Shown here piece by piece: positions 1-6,098 of a DNA stretch of 10,441 bases. The notes beneath the pieces are model-generated. The model saw nothing but the letters and a program-made list of their open reading frames with translations, had not been told where the DNA came from and made no database searches. The first letter of the stretch is position 1. Every line of letters begins with the position of its first letter. A program made the position numbers and the translations under genes. Origin of the DNA: Gammaproteobacteria bacterium (lineage in GTDB: Bacteria > Pseudomonadota > Gammaproteobacteria > Ga0077536); the NCBI GenBank assembly GCA_003540955.1, contig DPMX01000019.1, positions 1-10,441 on the forward strand. The letters run 5' to 3'.

Positions 1-227
1 AAAATATTAAAATAGGTAAAGCGGGAAGAAATAGATGGAAAGGTATTAGACCTCAATCAAGAGGGGTTGTAATGAACCCAGTCGATCACCCACATGGTGG
101 TGGCGAGGGGCGGACCTCAGGTGGCCGTCACCCGGTTAGTCCTTGGGGGCAGCCAACGAAGGGTCATAAGACACGAACTAATAAGCGTACGAACAAATCT
201 ATTGTTCGTCGACGCAATAAACGCTAG
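1..227 (+). CDS. rplB: 50S ribosomal protein L2, C-terminal part (5' end outside window)
   Basis: Reading from base 3, 74 codons run to a TAG at 225-227. The peptide carries the L2 C-terminal signature: MNPVDHPHGGGEGR, then PWGQPTKGHKTR and a basic tail ending RRRNKR. L2 binds 23S rRNA near the peptidyl-transferase centre. The histidine in the HPHGGGEG loop is the conserved residue (His229 in E. coli) linked to peptidyl-transferase activity and subunit association, and it is present here. E. coli L2 has 273 residues, so about 200 N-terminal residues lie upstream of the window. The next gene, rpsS, begins 14 bases after the stop, as in the canonical S10 operon. Family identity is certain; the start cannot be seen. 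Confidence 0.97.
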   Translation, partial: NIKIGKAGRNRWKGIRPQSRGVVMNPVDHPHGGGEGRTSGGRHPVSPWGQPTKGHKTRTNKRTNKSIVRRRNKR

Positions 228-241
228 TTGCGGGGAACAAT

Positions 242-514
242 ATGCCACGTTCTATTAAGAAAGGACCCTTCATTGACCATCACTTACAAAGCAAGGTGGA
301 TGTATCACGAGCGAATAACGACAAGCGGCCAATTAAGACTTGGTCGCGCCGGTCAATGATAGTCCCCGACATGGTTGGACTTACGATCTCGGTTCATAAC
401 GGCAGACAACATATGCCTGTGTACATCAGTGAGAATATGGTTGGGCATAAGCTCGGTGAATTTGCACCAACTCGAACATTCCGCGGTCATGTTGCAGATC
501 GGAAAGTAAAATAG
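242..514 (+). CDS. rpsS: 30S ribosomal protein S19
   Basis: This 90-residue protein (92 in E. coli) begins MPRSIKKGPFID and contains the S19 signature VGHKLGEFAPTRTFRGH at about residues 67-83. S19 sits in the 30S head, pairs with S13, and contacts 16S rRNA and the A-site finger of the large subunit. The start is supported by a GGGGAA ribosome-binding site at about 233-238 and by exact alignment of the N-terminus with the family. It lies between rplB and rplV with short spacers of 14 and 12 bases. Its nine arginines use five different codons (CGT, CGC, CGA, CGG, AGA), a loose codon choice for a highly expressed gene. Confidence 0.98.
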   Translation: MPRSIKKGPFIDHHLQSKVDVSRANNDKRPIKTWSRRSMIVPDMVGLTISVHNGRQHMPVYISENMVGHKLGEFAPTRTFRGHVADRKVK

Positions 515-526
515 CGGGGCGTCCAA

Positions 527-865
527 ATGGCTACGTCGGCGAAACTCAAGAATGCACGAATTTCTCCTCAGAAAATGAGGTTAGTTGCTGACCAGATCCG
601 GGGAATGCCGGTTGACAGAGCTATCAATTTGTTGACTTTCAGTAATAAGAAGGCGGCTCAGATCATCAAGAAGGTTTTGGAGTCGGCAATAGCAAACGCG
701 GAGCACAATGATGCAGCGGACGTTGACGAATTGAGAATTAGTGAAATTATGATCGACGAGGCAACAACGATGAAACGGTGGCGTCCGCGAGCGAGAGGTA
801 GGGCAAATAAAATATTGAAAAGAATGAGCCATGTAACCGTGGCGGTCTCGGGAACGGAGCAATAA
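527..865 (+). CDS. rplV: 50S ribosomal protein L22
   Basis: This 112-residue protein (110 in E. coli) is an early assembly protein that binds all domains of 23S rRNA and lines the peptide exit tunnel. The globular part starts MATSAKLKNARISPQKMRLV. The long tunnel hairpin follows at about residues 78-100 and includes MKR at 82-84, the tripeptide whose deletion gives erythromycin resistance in E. coli. It is intact here, so the tunnel constriction looks wild type. A GGGGCG-like site just downstream of the rpsS stop precedes the ATG. The stop is two bases from the rpsC start, and the rpsC ribosome-binding site lies inside the end of rplV, which suggests coupled translation. Confidence 0.98.
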   Translation: MATSAKLKNARISPQKMRLVADQIRGMPVDRAINLLTFSNKKAAQIIKKVLESAIANAEHNDAADVDELRISEIMIDEATTMKRWRPRARGRANKILKRMSHVTVAVSGTEQ

Positions 866-867
866 CG

Positions 868-1548
868 ATGGGGCAAAAAGTACATCCATATGGGTTCCGG
901 CTTGGCGTCGTTAAAGATTGGACGTCTACGTGGTATGCCGATTCGAGGAACTACGCGAATTATCTAAATGCAGATATCAAGATTCGCGAGTTTTTGAAAA
1001 AGAAACTCGCGCACGCATCAGTGAGTAGGATTCAGATCGAACGCCTTGCCAATAATGCCCGTATTGTCGTTCATACAGCACGTCCTGGCATCGTGATTGG
1101 GAAGAAAGGTGAGGATATTGAATCTCTGCGTAAACAGGTCTCCCAACTTATGGGTATTCCCGCGCATATCAGTGTTGAAGAAATACGCAAACCTGAATTG
1201 GATGCTTGCCTTGTAGCTGAGTCTGTAGCGCAACAACTTGAGCGCCGGATAATGTTTCGACGTGCGATGAAACGAGCAGTTTCGAACTCGATGCGGTTGG
1301 GCGCTCAAGGTATCAAGATCAACGTAGCCGGAAGATTAAACGGCGCGGAGATTGCTCGGTCTGAGTGGTATCGGGAAGGACGGGTACCACTGCACACCCT
1401 ACGAGCAGATATTGATTATGGAATAGCGGAAGCTAACACCACATACGGCGTAATCGGTGTAAAGGTCTGGATTTTTAAAGGTGAAGTAATTCAGCATTCA
1501 GAAGCACCTGAAGAAGAAGCAACCGACGCGATAACAACCGGGAGCTAA
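868..1548 (+). CDS. rpsC: 30S ribosomal protein S3
   Basis: This 226-residue protein (233 in E. coli) belongs to the mRNA-entry side of the 30S head. It starts MGQKVHPYGFRLG. A type II KH domain spans about residues 38-108, with its GxxG loop GKKG at 78-81. The S3 C-terminal domain follows, with EWYREGRVPLHTLRADIDYG at about 166-185. Arg131, Arg132 and Lys135 in RRAMKR match the E. coli residues needed for the ribosome's mRNA helicase activity together with S4. The last 15 or so residues are acidic and poorly conserved, as is common for S3. A CGGAG ribosome-binding site at 855-859, inside the end of rplV, fixes the start. Confidence 0.98.
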   Translation: MGQKVHPYGFRLGVVKDWTSTWYADSRNYANYLNADIKIREFLKKKLAHASVSRIQIERLANNARIVVHTARPGIVIGKKGEDIESLRKQVSQLMGIPAHISVEEIRKPELDACLVAESVAQQLERRIMFRRAMKRAVSNSMRLGAQGIKINVAGRLNGAEIARSEWYREGRVPLHTLRADIDYGIAEANTTYGVIGVKVWIFKGEVIQHSEAPEEEATDAITTGS

Positions 1549-1551
1549 TCC

Positions 1552-1965
1552 GTGTTACAGCCGAAAACTACAAAATTTAGGAAGCAACAAAAAGGTCGCA
1601 ATCGTGGTCTTGCACTGCGTGGGGCAAAAATAAGCTTTGGCGAATATGGGTTGAAGGCGACGACTAGAGGGCGAGTAACGGCACGTCAGCTCGAAGCCGC
1701 GAGGCGCGCCATTACGCGTCACGTAAAACGAGGAGCGAAAGTCTGGATCCGAGTTTTCCCGGATAAACCTATCACGAAAAAGCCACTTGAAGTCCGTCAA
1801 GGAAAAGGTAAAGGAAATGTCGAATATTGGGTGGCCCAGATAAAACCAGGTACCGTATTGTATGAGATGGAAGGTGTTACCGAGGAGCTTGCCCGTGAGG
1901 CATTTCGCTTAGCCGGCGCGAAGCTTCCCATTAGAACATCGTTCGCATCCCGGAAACTGATGTAA
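1552..1965 (+). CDS. rplP: 50S ribosomal protein L16 (GTG start)
   Basis: This 137-residue protein (136 in E. coli) binds near the A-site tRNA elbow and organises the tRNA-binding region of the 50S subunit. The start is GTG at 1552, three bases after the rpsC stop, with a GGGAG ribosome-binding site at 1540-1544. It gives the invariant N-terminus MLQPKTTKFRKQQKGRNRG. The motifs IRVFPDKPITKKP and GKGKGNVEYWVA are intact. Arg82 in VRQGKGKG corresponds to E. coli Arg81, the residue hydroxylated by the oxygenase RoxA/YcfD; whether it is modified here cannot be told. The TAA stop shares its last base with the rpmC start (TAATG), so the two genes are probably translationally coupled. Confidence 0.98.
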   Translation: MLQPKTTKFRKQQKGRNRGLALRGAKISFGEYGLKATTRGRVTARQLEAARRAITRHVKRGAKVWIRVFPDKPITKKPLEVRQGKGKGNVEYWVAQIKPGTVLYEMEGVTEELAREAFRLAGAKLPIRTSFASRKLM

Positions 1966-2153
1966 TGAAGGCTAGAGAACTACGCGAAAAAACCGGTGAG
2001 CAATTGCATGATCTGCTGCTCGAGAAACGACGCGAACAATTTAATCTGCGGATGCAGGCCGGTTCAGGGCAACCGCCGAGATCTAGTGATTTTCGTGAAG
2101 TGCGTCGTGATATCGCACGAATTAAATTGATCCTTAGCGAGAAAAATGGGTGA
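1965..2153 (+). CDS. rpmC: 50S ribosomal protein L29
   Basis: This 62-residue protein (63 in E. coli) folds as a small helical hairpin at the exit of the peptide tunnel. It lies next to L23, which docks trigger factor and the signal recognition particle. The sequence MKARELREKTGEQLHDLL followed by LRREQFNLRMQ-type and RRDIARIKLIL segments is typical of the family. The ATG overlaps the rplP stop by one base and has no strong ribosome-binding site of its own, only CGGAAA about 12 bases upstream, so initiation probably relies on ribosomes finishing rplP. It ends in TGA, one of only two TGA stops seen in the window. Confidence 0.97.
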   Translation: MKARELREKTGEQLHDLLLEKRREQFNLRMQAGSGQPPRSSDFREVRRDIARIKLILSEKNG

Positions 2154-2159
2154 CGCAGC

Positions 2160-2426
2160 ATGAGTGAACAAGAGACCTTGGCTCGGACGCTCGTTGGTGA
2201 AGTCGTGAGTAATCGAATGGAGAAGACCATTTCGGTAATGGTGGAGCGTCAGGTCGAACATCCGCTATACAAGAAATATATTCGTCGCTCCACCAAGTTA
2301 TTAGCGCACGACGAAAATAACGAATGTAGTGAGGGTGATGTCGTCGAGATAGCAGAGTGTCGGCCGCTCTCGAAAAGAAAATCATGGCGACTGCAGAAAG
2401 TATTGCAACGCGCACCTGAGATTTAA
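2160..2426 (+). CDS. rpsQ: 30S ribosomal protein S17
   Basis: This 88-residue protein (84 in E. coli) has the S17 OB-fold. It is a primary 16S rRNA binder in the 30S body. Conserved segments are LVGEVVSNRMEKTISV (about residues 11-26), HPLYKKYIRRSTK, HDENNECSEGDVVEI and the family signature ECRPLSKRKSW near residues 66-76. The N-terminus is a few residues longer than in E. coli. The ATG lies six bases after the rpmC stop with only a weak purine stretch before it, again suggesting coupling. In E. coli this is the last gene of the S10 operon. Here only 37 bases separate it from rplN. Confidence 0.97.
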   Translation: MSEQETLARTLVGEVVSNRMEKTISVMVERQVEHPLYKKYIRRSTKLLAHDENNECSEGDVVEIAECRPLSKRKSWRLQKVLQRAPEI

Positions 2427-2463
2427 AAAAGTATTGCGATAAGAACAGGGATCGGAGACCGGA
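2427..2463 (+). other. Short S10/spc junction with no clear promoter or terminator
   Basis: These 37 bases separate rpsQ from rplN. They hold an A-rich start and a GGAG ribosome-binding site at 2454-2457 for rplN. I see no convincing sigma70 -35/-10 pair: the nearest candidate, TTGCAA at 2403-2408, is followed by TTTAAA only 13 bases later. There is also no stable hairpin with a T tract. In E. coli this junction is much longer and carries the spc promoter. The simplest reading is that S10 and spc genes are co-transcribed here, but a non-canonical promoter cannot be ruled out. Confidence 0.55.
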
Positions 2464-2832
2464 ATGATACAAATGCAATCAATGCTTGATGCTGCAGACA
2501 ACAGCGGTGCACGTCGCTTGATGTGTATCAAAGTGTTGGGTGGGTCGCGCCGTCGCTACGCAAATATCGGTGACGTTATTAAGGTCACGGTAAAAGAAGC
2601 CATTCCGCGTGGGAAAGTAAAAAAGGGTGAGGTATTTGATGCGGTCGTAGTGAGGACCCGTAAGGGGGTTCGACGTCCAGATGGCTCTTTGATTCGTTTC
2701 GATGGTAATGCTGCAGTGTTATTGGATAAGCAGCTGCAACCAATTGGTACTCGGATTTTTGGGCCCGTGACACGTGAACTTAGAGGCGAGAGTTTTATGC
2801 GCATCGTTTCCTTGGCCCCGGAAGTTCTTTAA
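2464..2832 (+). CDS. rplN: 50S ribosomal protein L14
   Basis: This 122-residue protein (123 in E. coli) sits at the subunit interface with L19 and forms an intersubunit bridge with 16S rRNA. It is also the docking site of the silencing factor RsfS. It starts MIQMQSMLDAADNSGAR, the family N-terminus. KEAIPRGKVKKGEV, RTRKGVRRPDGSLIRFDGNA and RIFGPVTRELR are intact. Relative to E. coli, one residue is missing in the variable loop before QPIGTRIFGP. A GGAG site at 2454-2457 precedes the ATG at a good distance. It is the first gene of the spc block and shows no sign of its own promoter. Confidence 0.98.
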   Translation: MIQMQSMLDAADNSGARRLMCIKVLGGSRRRYANIGDVIKVTVKEAIPRGKVKKGEVFDAVVVRTRKGVRRPDGSLIRFDGNAAVLLDKQLQPIGTRIFGPVTRELRGESFMRIVSLAPEVL

Positions 2833-2848
2833 AAGCTAGAGATTTTCG

Positions 2849-3166
2849 ATGAAGAAGATTAGAAAGGGCGACGAAATTGCCGTGCTAGCTGGACGCGACA
2901 AAGGTAAGCGAGGCGCCGTACTACGTGTTTTGGATGACGATCGGGTGATCGTCGAGGGTGTGCATCTCGTCAAGCGACACACCAAGCCTAATCCTCAGGC
3001 TAATGTTGCAGGTGGGATCCTCGAAAAAGAGGCGCCTATACCTATATCGAATGTTGCGTTGTTTAATCCGGTCACGCAAAAGCCAGATCGTGTTGGTATA
3101 AAAACGCTAGAAGATGGTCGCAAGGTGCGTTTCTTCAAATCGAACAATGAGGTGGTCGACATTTAG
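2849..3166 (+). CDS. rplX: 50S ribosomal protein L24
   Basis: This 105-residue protein (104 in E. coli) is an assembly initiator of the 50S subunit, binding the 5' part of 23S rRNA near the tunnel exit. The N-terminal KOW motif spans about residues 5-32 (RKGDEIAVLAGRDKGKRGAV). The family segments HLVKRHTKPNPQ, GGILEKEAPI and DGRKVRFFKSN follow. The ATG lies 16 bases after rplN with a weak TAGAGA site. The stop TAG at 3164-3166 lies in the loop of a small hairpin. It is followed in frame by ATG TCG TGA, so a second stop lies nine bases downstream. The gene order rplN-rplX-rplE is canonical. Confidence 0.97.
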   Translation: MKKIRKGDEIAVLAGRDKGKRGAVLRVLDDDRVIVEGVHLVKRHTKPNPQANVAGGILEKEAPIPISNVALFNPVTQKPDRVGIKTLEDGRKVRFFKSNNEVVDI

Positions 3167-3172
3167 ATGTCG
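3157..3172 (+). promoter_or_regulatory. Small hairpin at the rplX stop / rplE start (possible translational control)
   Basis: CGACAT (3157-3162) and ATGTCG (3167-3172) form a perfect 6-bp stem with a TTAG loop that contains the rplX stop codon. It ends 11 bases before the likely rplE ATG at 3184. In E. coli the spc operon is controlled by S8 binding to a structure around the rplE start, but that site has a different shape and I see none of its recognisable sequence. A role in slowing or re-initiating ribosomes at rplE is inference only; the stem is short and could be chance. Confidence 0.3.
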
Positions 3173-3183
3173 TGATAAAGAAG

Positions 3184-3723
3184 ATGGCAAGATTAGAAAC
3201 TGAATTTCGTGAAAACCTGGCACTGCAGCTGCAGAAAAAGCTCCAGTGTAAGAGTTTGATGCAGGTTCCAAGAGTTACGAAAGTCACACTCAATATGGGG
3301 CTAGGTGAGGCGACAACGGATAAGAAAGTTATGACGCATGCCTTGCACGATCTAGAACTCATCGCTGGTCAAAAGCCGGTAATCTGTTTGTCTAGAAAGT
3401 CGATTGCCGGATTTAAAATCCGTGATGGGTGGCCGATCGGCGCGAAAGTTACGCTGCGGCGTAGCCGCATGTATGAATTTCTAGACAGGCTAATTAATGT
3501 TGCGATCCCACGTATCCGCGATTTTCGCGGTTTTAGCGACCGCGCGTTTGATGGTCGCGGCAACTATACACTAGGAGTGCGTGAGCAAATAATTTTTCCT
3601 GAAATTGATTACGACAAAATTGACGCGATTAGAGGTATGGATATTTGCATTACGACCAGCGCAAAAAACGATGATGAAGGTCGAGCGCTACTACGAGCAT
3701 TCAGATTCCCACTGAGAACTTAG
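3184..3723 (+). CDS. rplE: 50S ribosomal protein L5
   Basis: This 179-residue protein has exactly the E. coli length. It binds 5S rRNA with L18 and L25, contacts the P-site tRNA, and bridges to S13 in the 30S head. The ATG at 3184 is chosen because it gives MARLETEF, matching the family's MAKL start. An in-frame GTG at 3172 would add four residues (MIKK) and lies in the rplX-end hairpin. A purine run (AAAGAAG) directly abuts the ATG, so the ribosome-binding site is poor and coupling to rplX is plausible. Intact family segments include VPRVTKVTLNMGLGEA, RKSIAGFKIRDGWPIG, IPRIRDFRGF and GVREQIIFPEIDYDK. A 12-base palindrome, CTGCAGCTGCAG at 3223-3234, encodes LQLQ. Confidence 0.95.
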   Translation: MARLETEFRENLALQLQKKLQCKSLMQVPRVTKVTLNMGLGEATTDKKVMTHALHDLELIAGQKPVICLSRKSIAGFKIRDGWPIGAKVTLRRSRMYEFLDRLINVAIPRIRDFRGFSDRAFDGRGNYTLGVREQIIFPEIDYDKIDAIRGMDICITTSAKNDDEGRALLRAFRFPLRT

Positions 3724-3734
3724 GGCATTATTTT

Positions 3735-4040
3735 ATGGCAAAGAAATCGATGGTAAATCGTGAGCGAAAACGCATCCTGCTCGCCGAACGTTTTGCTGCC
3801 AAGCGCGCTGCACTCAAAGCTGCGGCGGCGAACTTAAATCTCTCAATGGAAGAGCGCGATGCGGCAAGGATAAAACTACAAAAGCTACCAAGAGATTCAA
3901 GTCCCGTCCGTGGCCGAAACCGGTGTCGATTGACGGGAAGGCCTCATGGCTATTACCGTAAATTCGGTTTAGGCCGAAACGAATTGCGTCGGCTGGCTAT
4001 GGAAGGACACGTACCAGGGTTGGTCAAGGCTAGTTGGTAA
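3735..4040 (+). CDS. rpsN: 30S ribosomal protein S14, zinc-independent type
   Basis: This 101-residue protein is identical in length to E. coli S14 and sits in the 30S head near S3, S10 and S19. It is the long, zinc-free form: LPRDSSPVRGRNRCRLTGRPHGYYRKFGL at about residues 51-79 contains a single cysteine (Cys64) rather than the CxxC pairs of the short zinc-binding form. It ends GLVKASW as in the family. An AGGG site at 3722-3725 overlaps the rplE stop and supports the ATG at 3735. The middle region (about 30-48) is variable in all S14 proteins and is alanine-rich here. A gap of 34 bases to rpsH follows. Confidence 0.97.
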   Translation: MAKKSMVNRERKRILLAERFAAKRAALKAAAANLNLSMEERDAARIKLQKLPRDSSPVRGRNRCRLTGRPHGYYRKFGLGRNELRRLAMEGHVPGLVKASW

Positions 4041-4074
4041 AACAAAAGTTTAGCTTAGCGAGAGATTTATAGAA

Positions 4075-4470
4075 ATGACAATGCAAGACCCGATTGCGGA
4101 CATGTTTACTCGGATCCGAAACGCGCAAGCTAGAGCTCGACAGGGTGTATCTATTCCTGCGTCGAAAAGTAAACTGGCGATTGCTAGGGTATTGAAGGAT
4201 GAAGGTTTTATTGTTGACTTTAAAATGATCGAAGGCGATGGACACCCAACAATCATGATTCAACTTAAATATTTCGAGGGGCGGCCCGTAATCGAACATA
4301 TGCAGCGTGTCAGTAGGCCGAGTTTACGGGTCTACAGGGGCAAAGATGAAATTCCGACTGTAGTTGGTGGCCTCGGGATTGCCATAGTATCGACCTCGCG
4401 CGGGTTAATGACCGACAGAGAAGCGCGTGCTCAGGGACTTGGCGGCGAAGTGTTGTGCTCGGTCTACTAG
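4075..4470 (+). CDS. rpsH: 30S ribosomal protein S8
   Basis: This 131-residue protein (130 in E. coli) binds helix 21 of 16S rRNA and nucleates the central domain. In E. coli it also represses translation of its own spc operon. The N-terminus MTMQDPIADMFTRIRNAQ is characteristic, and the next ATG at 4081 would cut the conserved start. The C-terminal RNA-binding half carries RVSRPSLRVY, GGLGIAIVSTSRGLMTD and GLGGEVLCSVY; the STS segment belongs to the rRNA-contacting region. A GCGAGAG site at 4058-4064 precedes the start. The 34-base spacer before it holds nothing else I can recognise. If S8 autoregulation operates here, its mRNA target is not obvious. Confidence 0.97.
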   Translation: MTMQDPIADMFTRIRNAQARARQGVSIPASKSKLAIARVLKDEGFIVDFKMIEGDGHPTIMIQLKYFEGRPVIEHMQRVSRPSLRVYRGKDEIPTVVGGLGIAIVSTSRGLMTDREARAQGLGGEVLCSVY

Positions 4471-4493
4471 AATTACATTGAGGAGCTAGGACC

Positions 4494-5027
4494 ATGTCGC
4501 GCATCGGAAATTCGCCTATCGAAATCCCGGAGGCAGTGGACGTCCAGATTAACGGACGGAAGATAACTGTAAAAGGGGCGATGGGGACCATGGATGGGGA
4601 ACTCCACGAAGAAGTTGGAGCCGCGATAAGCAGCGGCGCAATACAAGTAAAGGCGCTTAATGAAACAAAATTTTCGGTAGCAATGTCCGGTACCTCGCGA
4701 GCACTCCTGAATAATATGGTGGTCGGTGTGTCAGAAGGCTTTGAGCGTAAGCTTGAAATCGTCGGAGTTGGATACCGTGCGCAGATCAAGGGTAAGGTAT
4801 TGAGTTTATCACTAGGTTATTCGCATCCAATTAATTTCAACATTCCAGACGACGTAACCATCGAGACGCCGACTCAAACGGAAGTTGTAATTAAAGGAGT
4901 GGATAAACAACGAGTTGGCCAGGTGGCTGCAAATATTCGCGCTTATCGGAAACCTGAGCCGTATAAAGGCAAGGGCGTGAAGTATGCGGATGAAGTCATC
5001 GTGCGCAAGGAAGCTAAGAAGAGTTAA
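4494..5027 (+). CDS. rplF: 50S ribosomal protein L6
   Basis: This 177-residue protein has exactly the E. coli length. It has two repeated alpha/beta domains and lies at the base of the L7/L12 stalk near the sarcin-ricin loop, where translation factors bind. It starts MSRIGNSPIEIP. The centre has SRALLNNMVVGVSEGFERKL and the second-domain sequence VGVGYRAQIKG. The L6 signature PEPYKGKGVKYADE is at residues 154-167. A clear AGGAG ribosome-binding site at 4481-4485 sits eight bases before the ATG, one of the stronger sites in the window. It is followed after seven bases by rplR. Confidence 0.98.
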   Translation: MSRIGNSPIEIPEAVDVQINGRKITVKGAMGTMDGELHEEVGAAISSGAIQVKALNETKFSVAMSGTSRALLNNMVVGVSEGFERKLEIVGVGYRAQIKGKVLSLSLGYSHPINFNIPDDVTIETPTQTEVVIKGVDKQRVGQVAANIRAYRKPEPYKGKGVKYADEVIVRKEAKKS

Positions 5028-5034
5028 TAGTCTT

Positions 5035-5388
5035 ATGAATAAGAAGCTGTCAAGACTGCGGCGGGCTCGAAAGACTCGCAGCCACATTAAGTATCTACGG
5101 GCGACCCGCTTGTGTGTTAATAGAACGCCTAAGCATATTTATGCGCAAGTCATCTCAACGGATGGGGGAGTGGTTTTAGCGAGTGCATCTACACTTGATA
5201 AGGAACTGAGGGCTTCGATTACGACCGGCGGAAACGTAGAAGCTGCAGCGATCGTTGGCAAAACCATAGCCGAGCGCGCGCGTGCAGCAGGAGTAGAGGA
5301 AGTTGCGTTCGACCGCGCAGGGTTTAAGTATCATGGCCGCGTGAAGGCGTTGGCAGAGGCAGCTCGTGAAAATGGCCTCAAATTCTAG
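5035..5388 (+). CDS. rplR: 50S ribosomal protein L18
   Basis: This 117-residue protein is the same length as E. coli L18. It binds 5S rRNA and, with L5, anchors the central protuberance. The open frame extends upstream into rplF, but the ATG at 5035 is chosen because it yields MNKKLSRLRRARKTR, aligned with the family's MDKKxxRxRRA start, and lies seven bases after the rplF stop. Conserved segments are TRLCVNRTPKHIYAQVI, AAAIVGKTIAERARAAGV and the C-terminal FDRAGFKYHGRVKALAEAAR. The ribosome-binding site is weak (GAAGAG inside the end of rplF), which suggests coupling to rplF. Confidence 0.97.
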   Translation: MNKKLSRLRRARKTRSHIKYLRATRLCVNRTPKHIYAQVISTDGGVVLASASTLDKELRASITTGGNVEAAAIVGKTIAERARAAGVEEVAFDRAGFKYHGRVKALAEAARENGLKF

Positions 5389-5401
5389 GAGTTAGTTTGA
5401 T

Positions 5402-5911
5402 ATGGCTTTCGCTTCAGGTACACAGCAAAACCAAGAAGGTTTGTTTGAGAAACTCGTGGCCGTTAATCGGGTAGCGAAAGTTGTTAAGGGTGGTCGAATT
5501 TTCGGTTTTACCGCTCTCACTGTCGTCGGGGATGGTGCCGGCCGAGTCGGACTCGGGCGCGGTAAGGCTCGCGAAGTACCGGTGGCTATTCAAAAGGCGA
5601 TGGAAAATGCGCGCCGTAATATGGAAACGGTAGCATTGGCCGAAGATACGTTGCAATACGCGATCGTCGGTGAGCATGGGGCCGCAAAAGTTTATATGCA
5701 ACCCGCCTCGCAAGGAACCGGAATTATCGCCGGAGGTCCGATGCGTGCGGTTTTTGAAGTGGTTGGAGTCCATAACGTATTGGCCAAATGTATAGGCACG
5801 ACAAACCCTGTAAATGTCGTGCGAGCGACCATAAACGGTCTTAAGAACATGTCTTCGCCGGAGGATATGGCGGCTAAGCGAGGTAAGTCGGTAGAGGAAA
5901 TCCGGGGGTAG
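5402..5911 (+). CDS. rpsE: 30S ribosomal protein S5
   Basis: This 169-residue protein (167 in E. coli) works in decoding accuracy with S4 and S12 and forms part of the mRNA entry tunnel. The dsRNA-binding-like N-terminal S5 domain is at about residues 13-78 and contains VNRVAKVVKGGRIF, the loop altered in spectinomycin-resistant mutants; it looks wild type here. The sequence FTALTVVGDGAGRVGLGRGKAREVP follows. The C-terminal domain has QPASQGTGIIAGGPMRAV, GVHNVLAKCIGTTNPVNVVRATI and the end AAKRGKSVEEIRG. An AGGAG site at 5387-5391 overlaps the rplR stop. Only four bases separate its TAG from rpmD. Confidence 0.98.
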   Translation: MAFASGTQQNQEGLFEKLVAVNRVAKVVKGGRIFGFTALTVVGDGAGRVGLGRGKAREVPVAIQKAMENARRNMETVALAEDTLQYAIVGEHGAAKVYMQPASQGTGIIAGGPMRAVFEVVGVHNVLAKCIGTTNPVNVVRATINGLKNMSSPEDMAAKRGKSVEEIRG

Positions 5912-5915
5912 AGCG

Positions 5916-6098
5916 ATGCAGCGCAAGATTAAGATAACACTGATGCGCGGCGTGCATGGTCGTCTTGAATCGCACAGGGCGTGCATTAGCGGACTTGGGT
6001 TGCGTCGAATCCGTCAGACAGTTGAGGTCGATGACACCGTTGAAAATCGAGGAATGATTAATAAAGTGTCCTACATGCTGAACATTGAGGAAGCTTGA
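5916..6098 (+). CDS. rpmD: 50S ribosomal protein L30
   Basis: This 60-residue protein (59 in E. coli) is a small alpha/beta protein on the solvent side of the 50S subunit. It begins MQRKIKITLMRGVHGR and continues with HRACISGLGLRRIRQTVEVDDT, the family's central signature, ending in NKVSYMLNIEEA. The ATG is four bases after the rpsE stop. Its TGA (6096-6098) shares one base with the rplO ATG in a TGATG overlap, a usual sign of stop-start coupling. L30 is absent from some bacteria, so its presence is informative but normal for Gammaproteobacteria. Confidence 0.97.
   Translation: MQRKIKITLMRGVHGRLESHRACISGLGLRRIRQTVEVDDTVENRGMINKVSYMLNIEEA

Noticed and set aside
612..648. TTGACA at 612-617 inside rplV as an internal promoter
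   Set aside because: No acceptable -10 box occurs 16-18 bases downstream (ACTTTC at the right distance), and there is no reason for a start inside rplV.
581..889. Long open frame on the - strand opposite rplV, and similar - strand frames opposite rplF, rpsE and rpoA
   Set aside because: They lie entirely opposite certain ribosomal or polymerase genes, lack ribosome-binding sites and recognisable motifs, and look like shadows of the coding strand.
3223..3234. Palindrome CTGCAGCTGCAG in rplE as an operator or S8-binding site
   Set aside because: It encodes Leu-Gln-Leu-Gln by repeating one codon pair, lies inside the gene, and does not resemble the known S8 target.
4984..5034. Upstream in-frame extension of L18 into rplF
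   Set aside because: The ATG at 5035 gives the exact family length and N-terminus; the upstream codons are the rplF coding region read in another frame.
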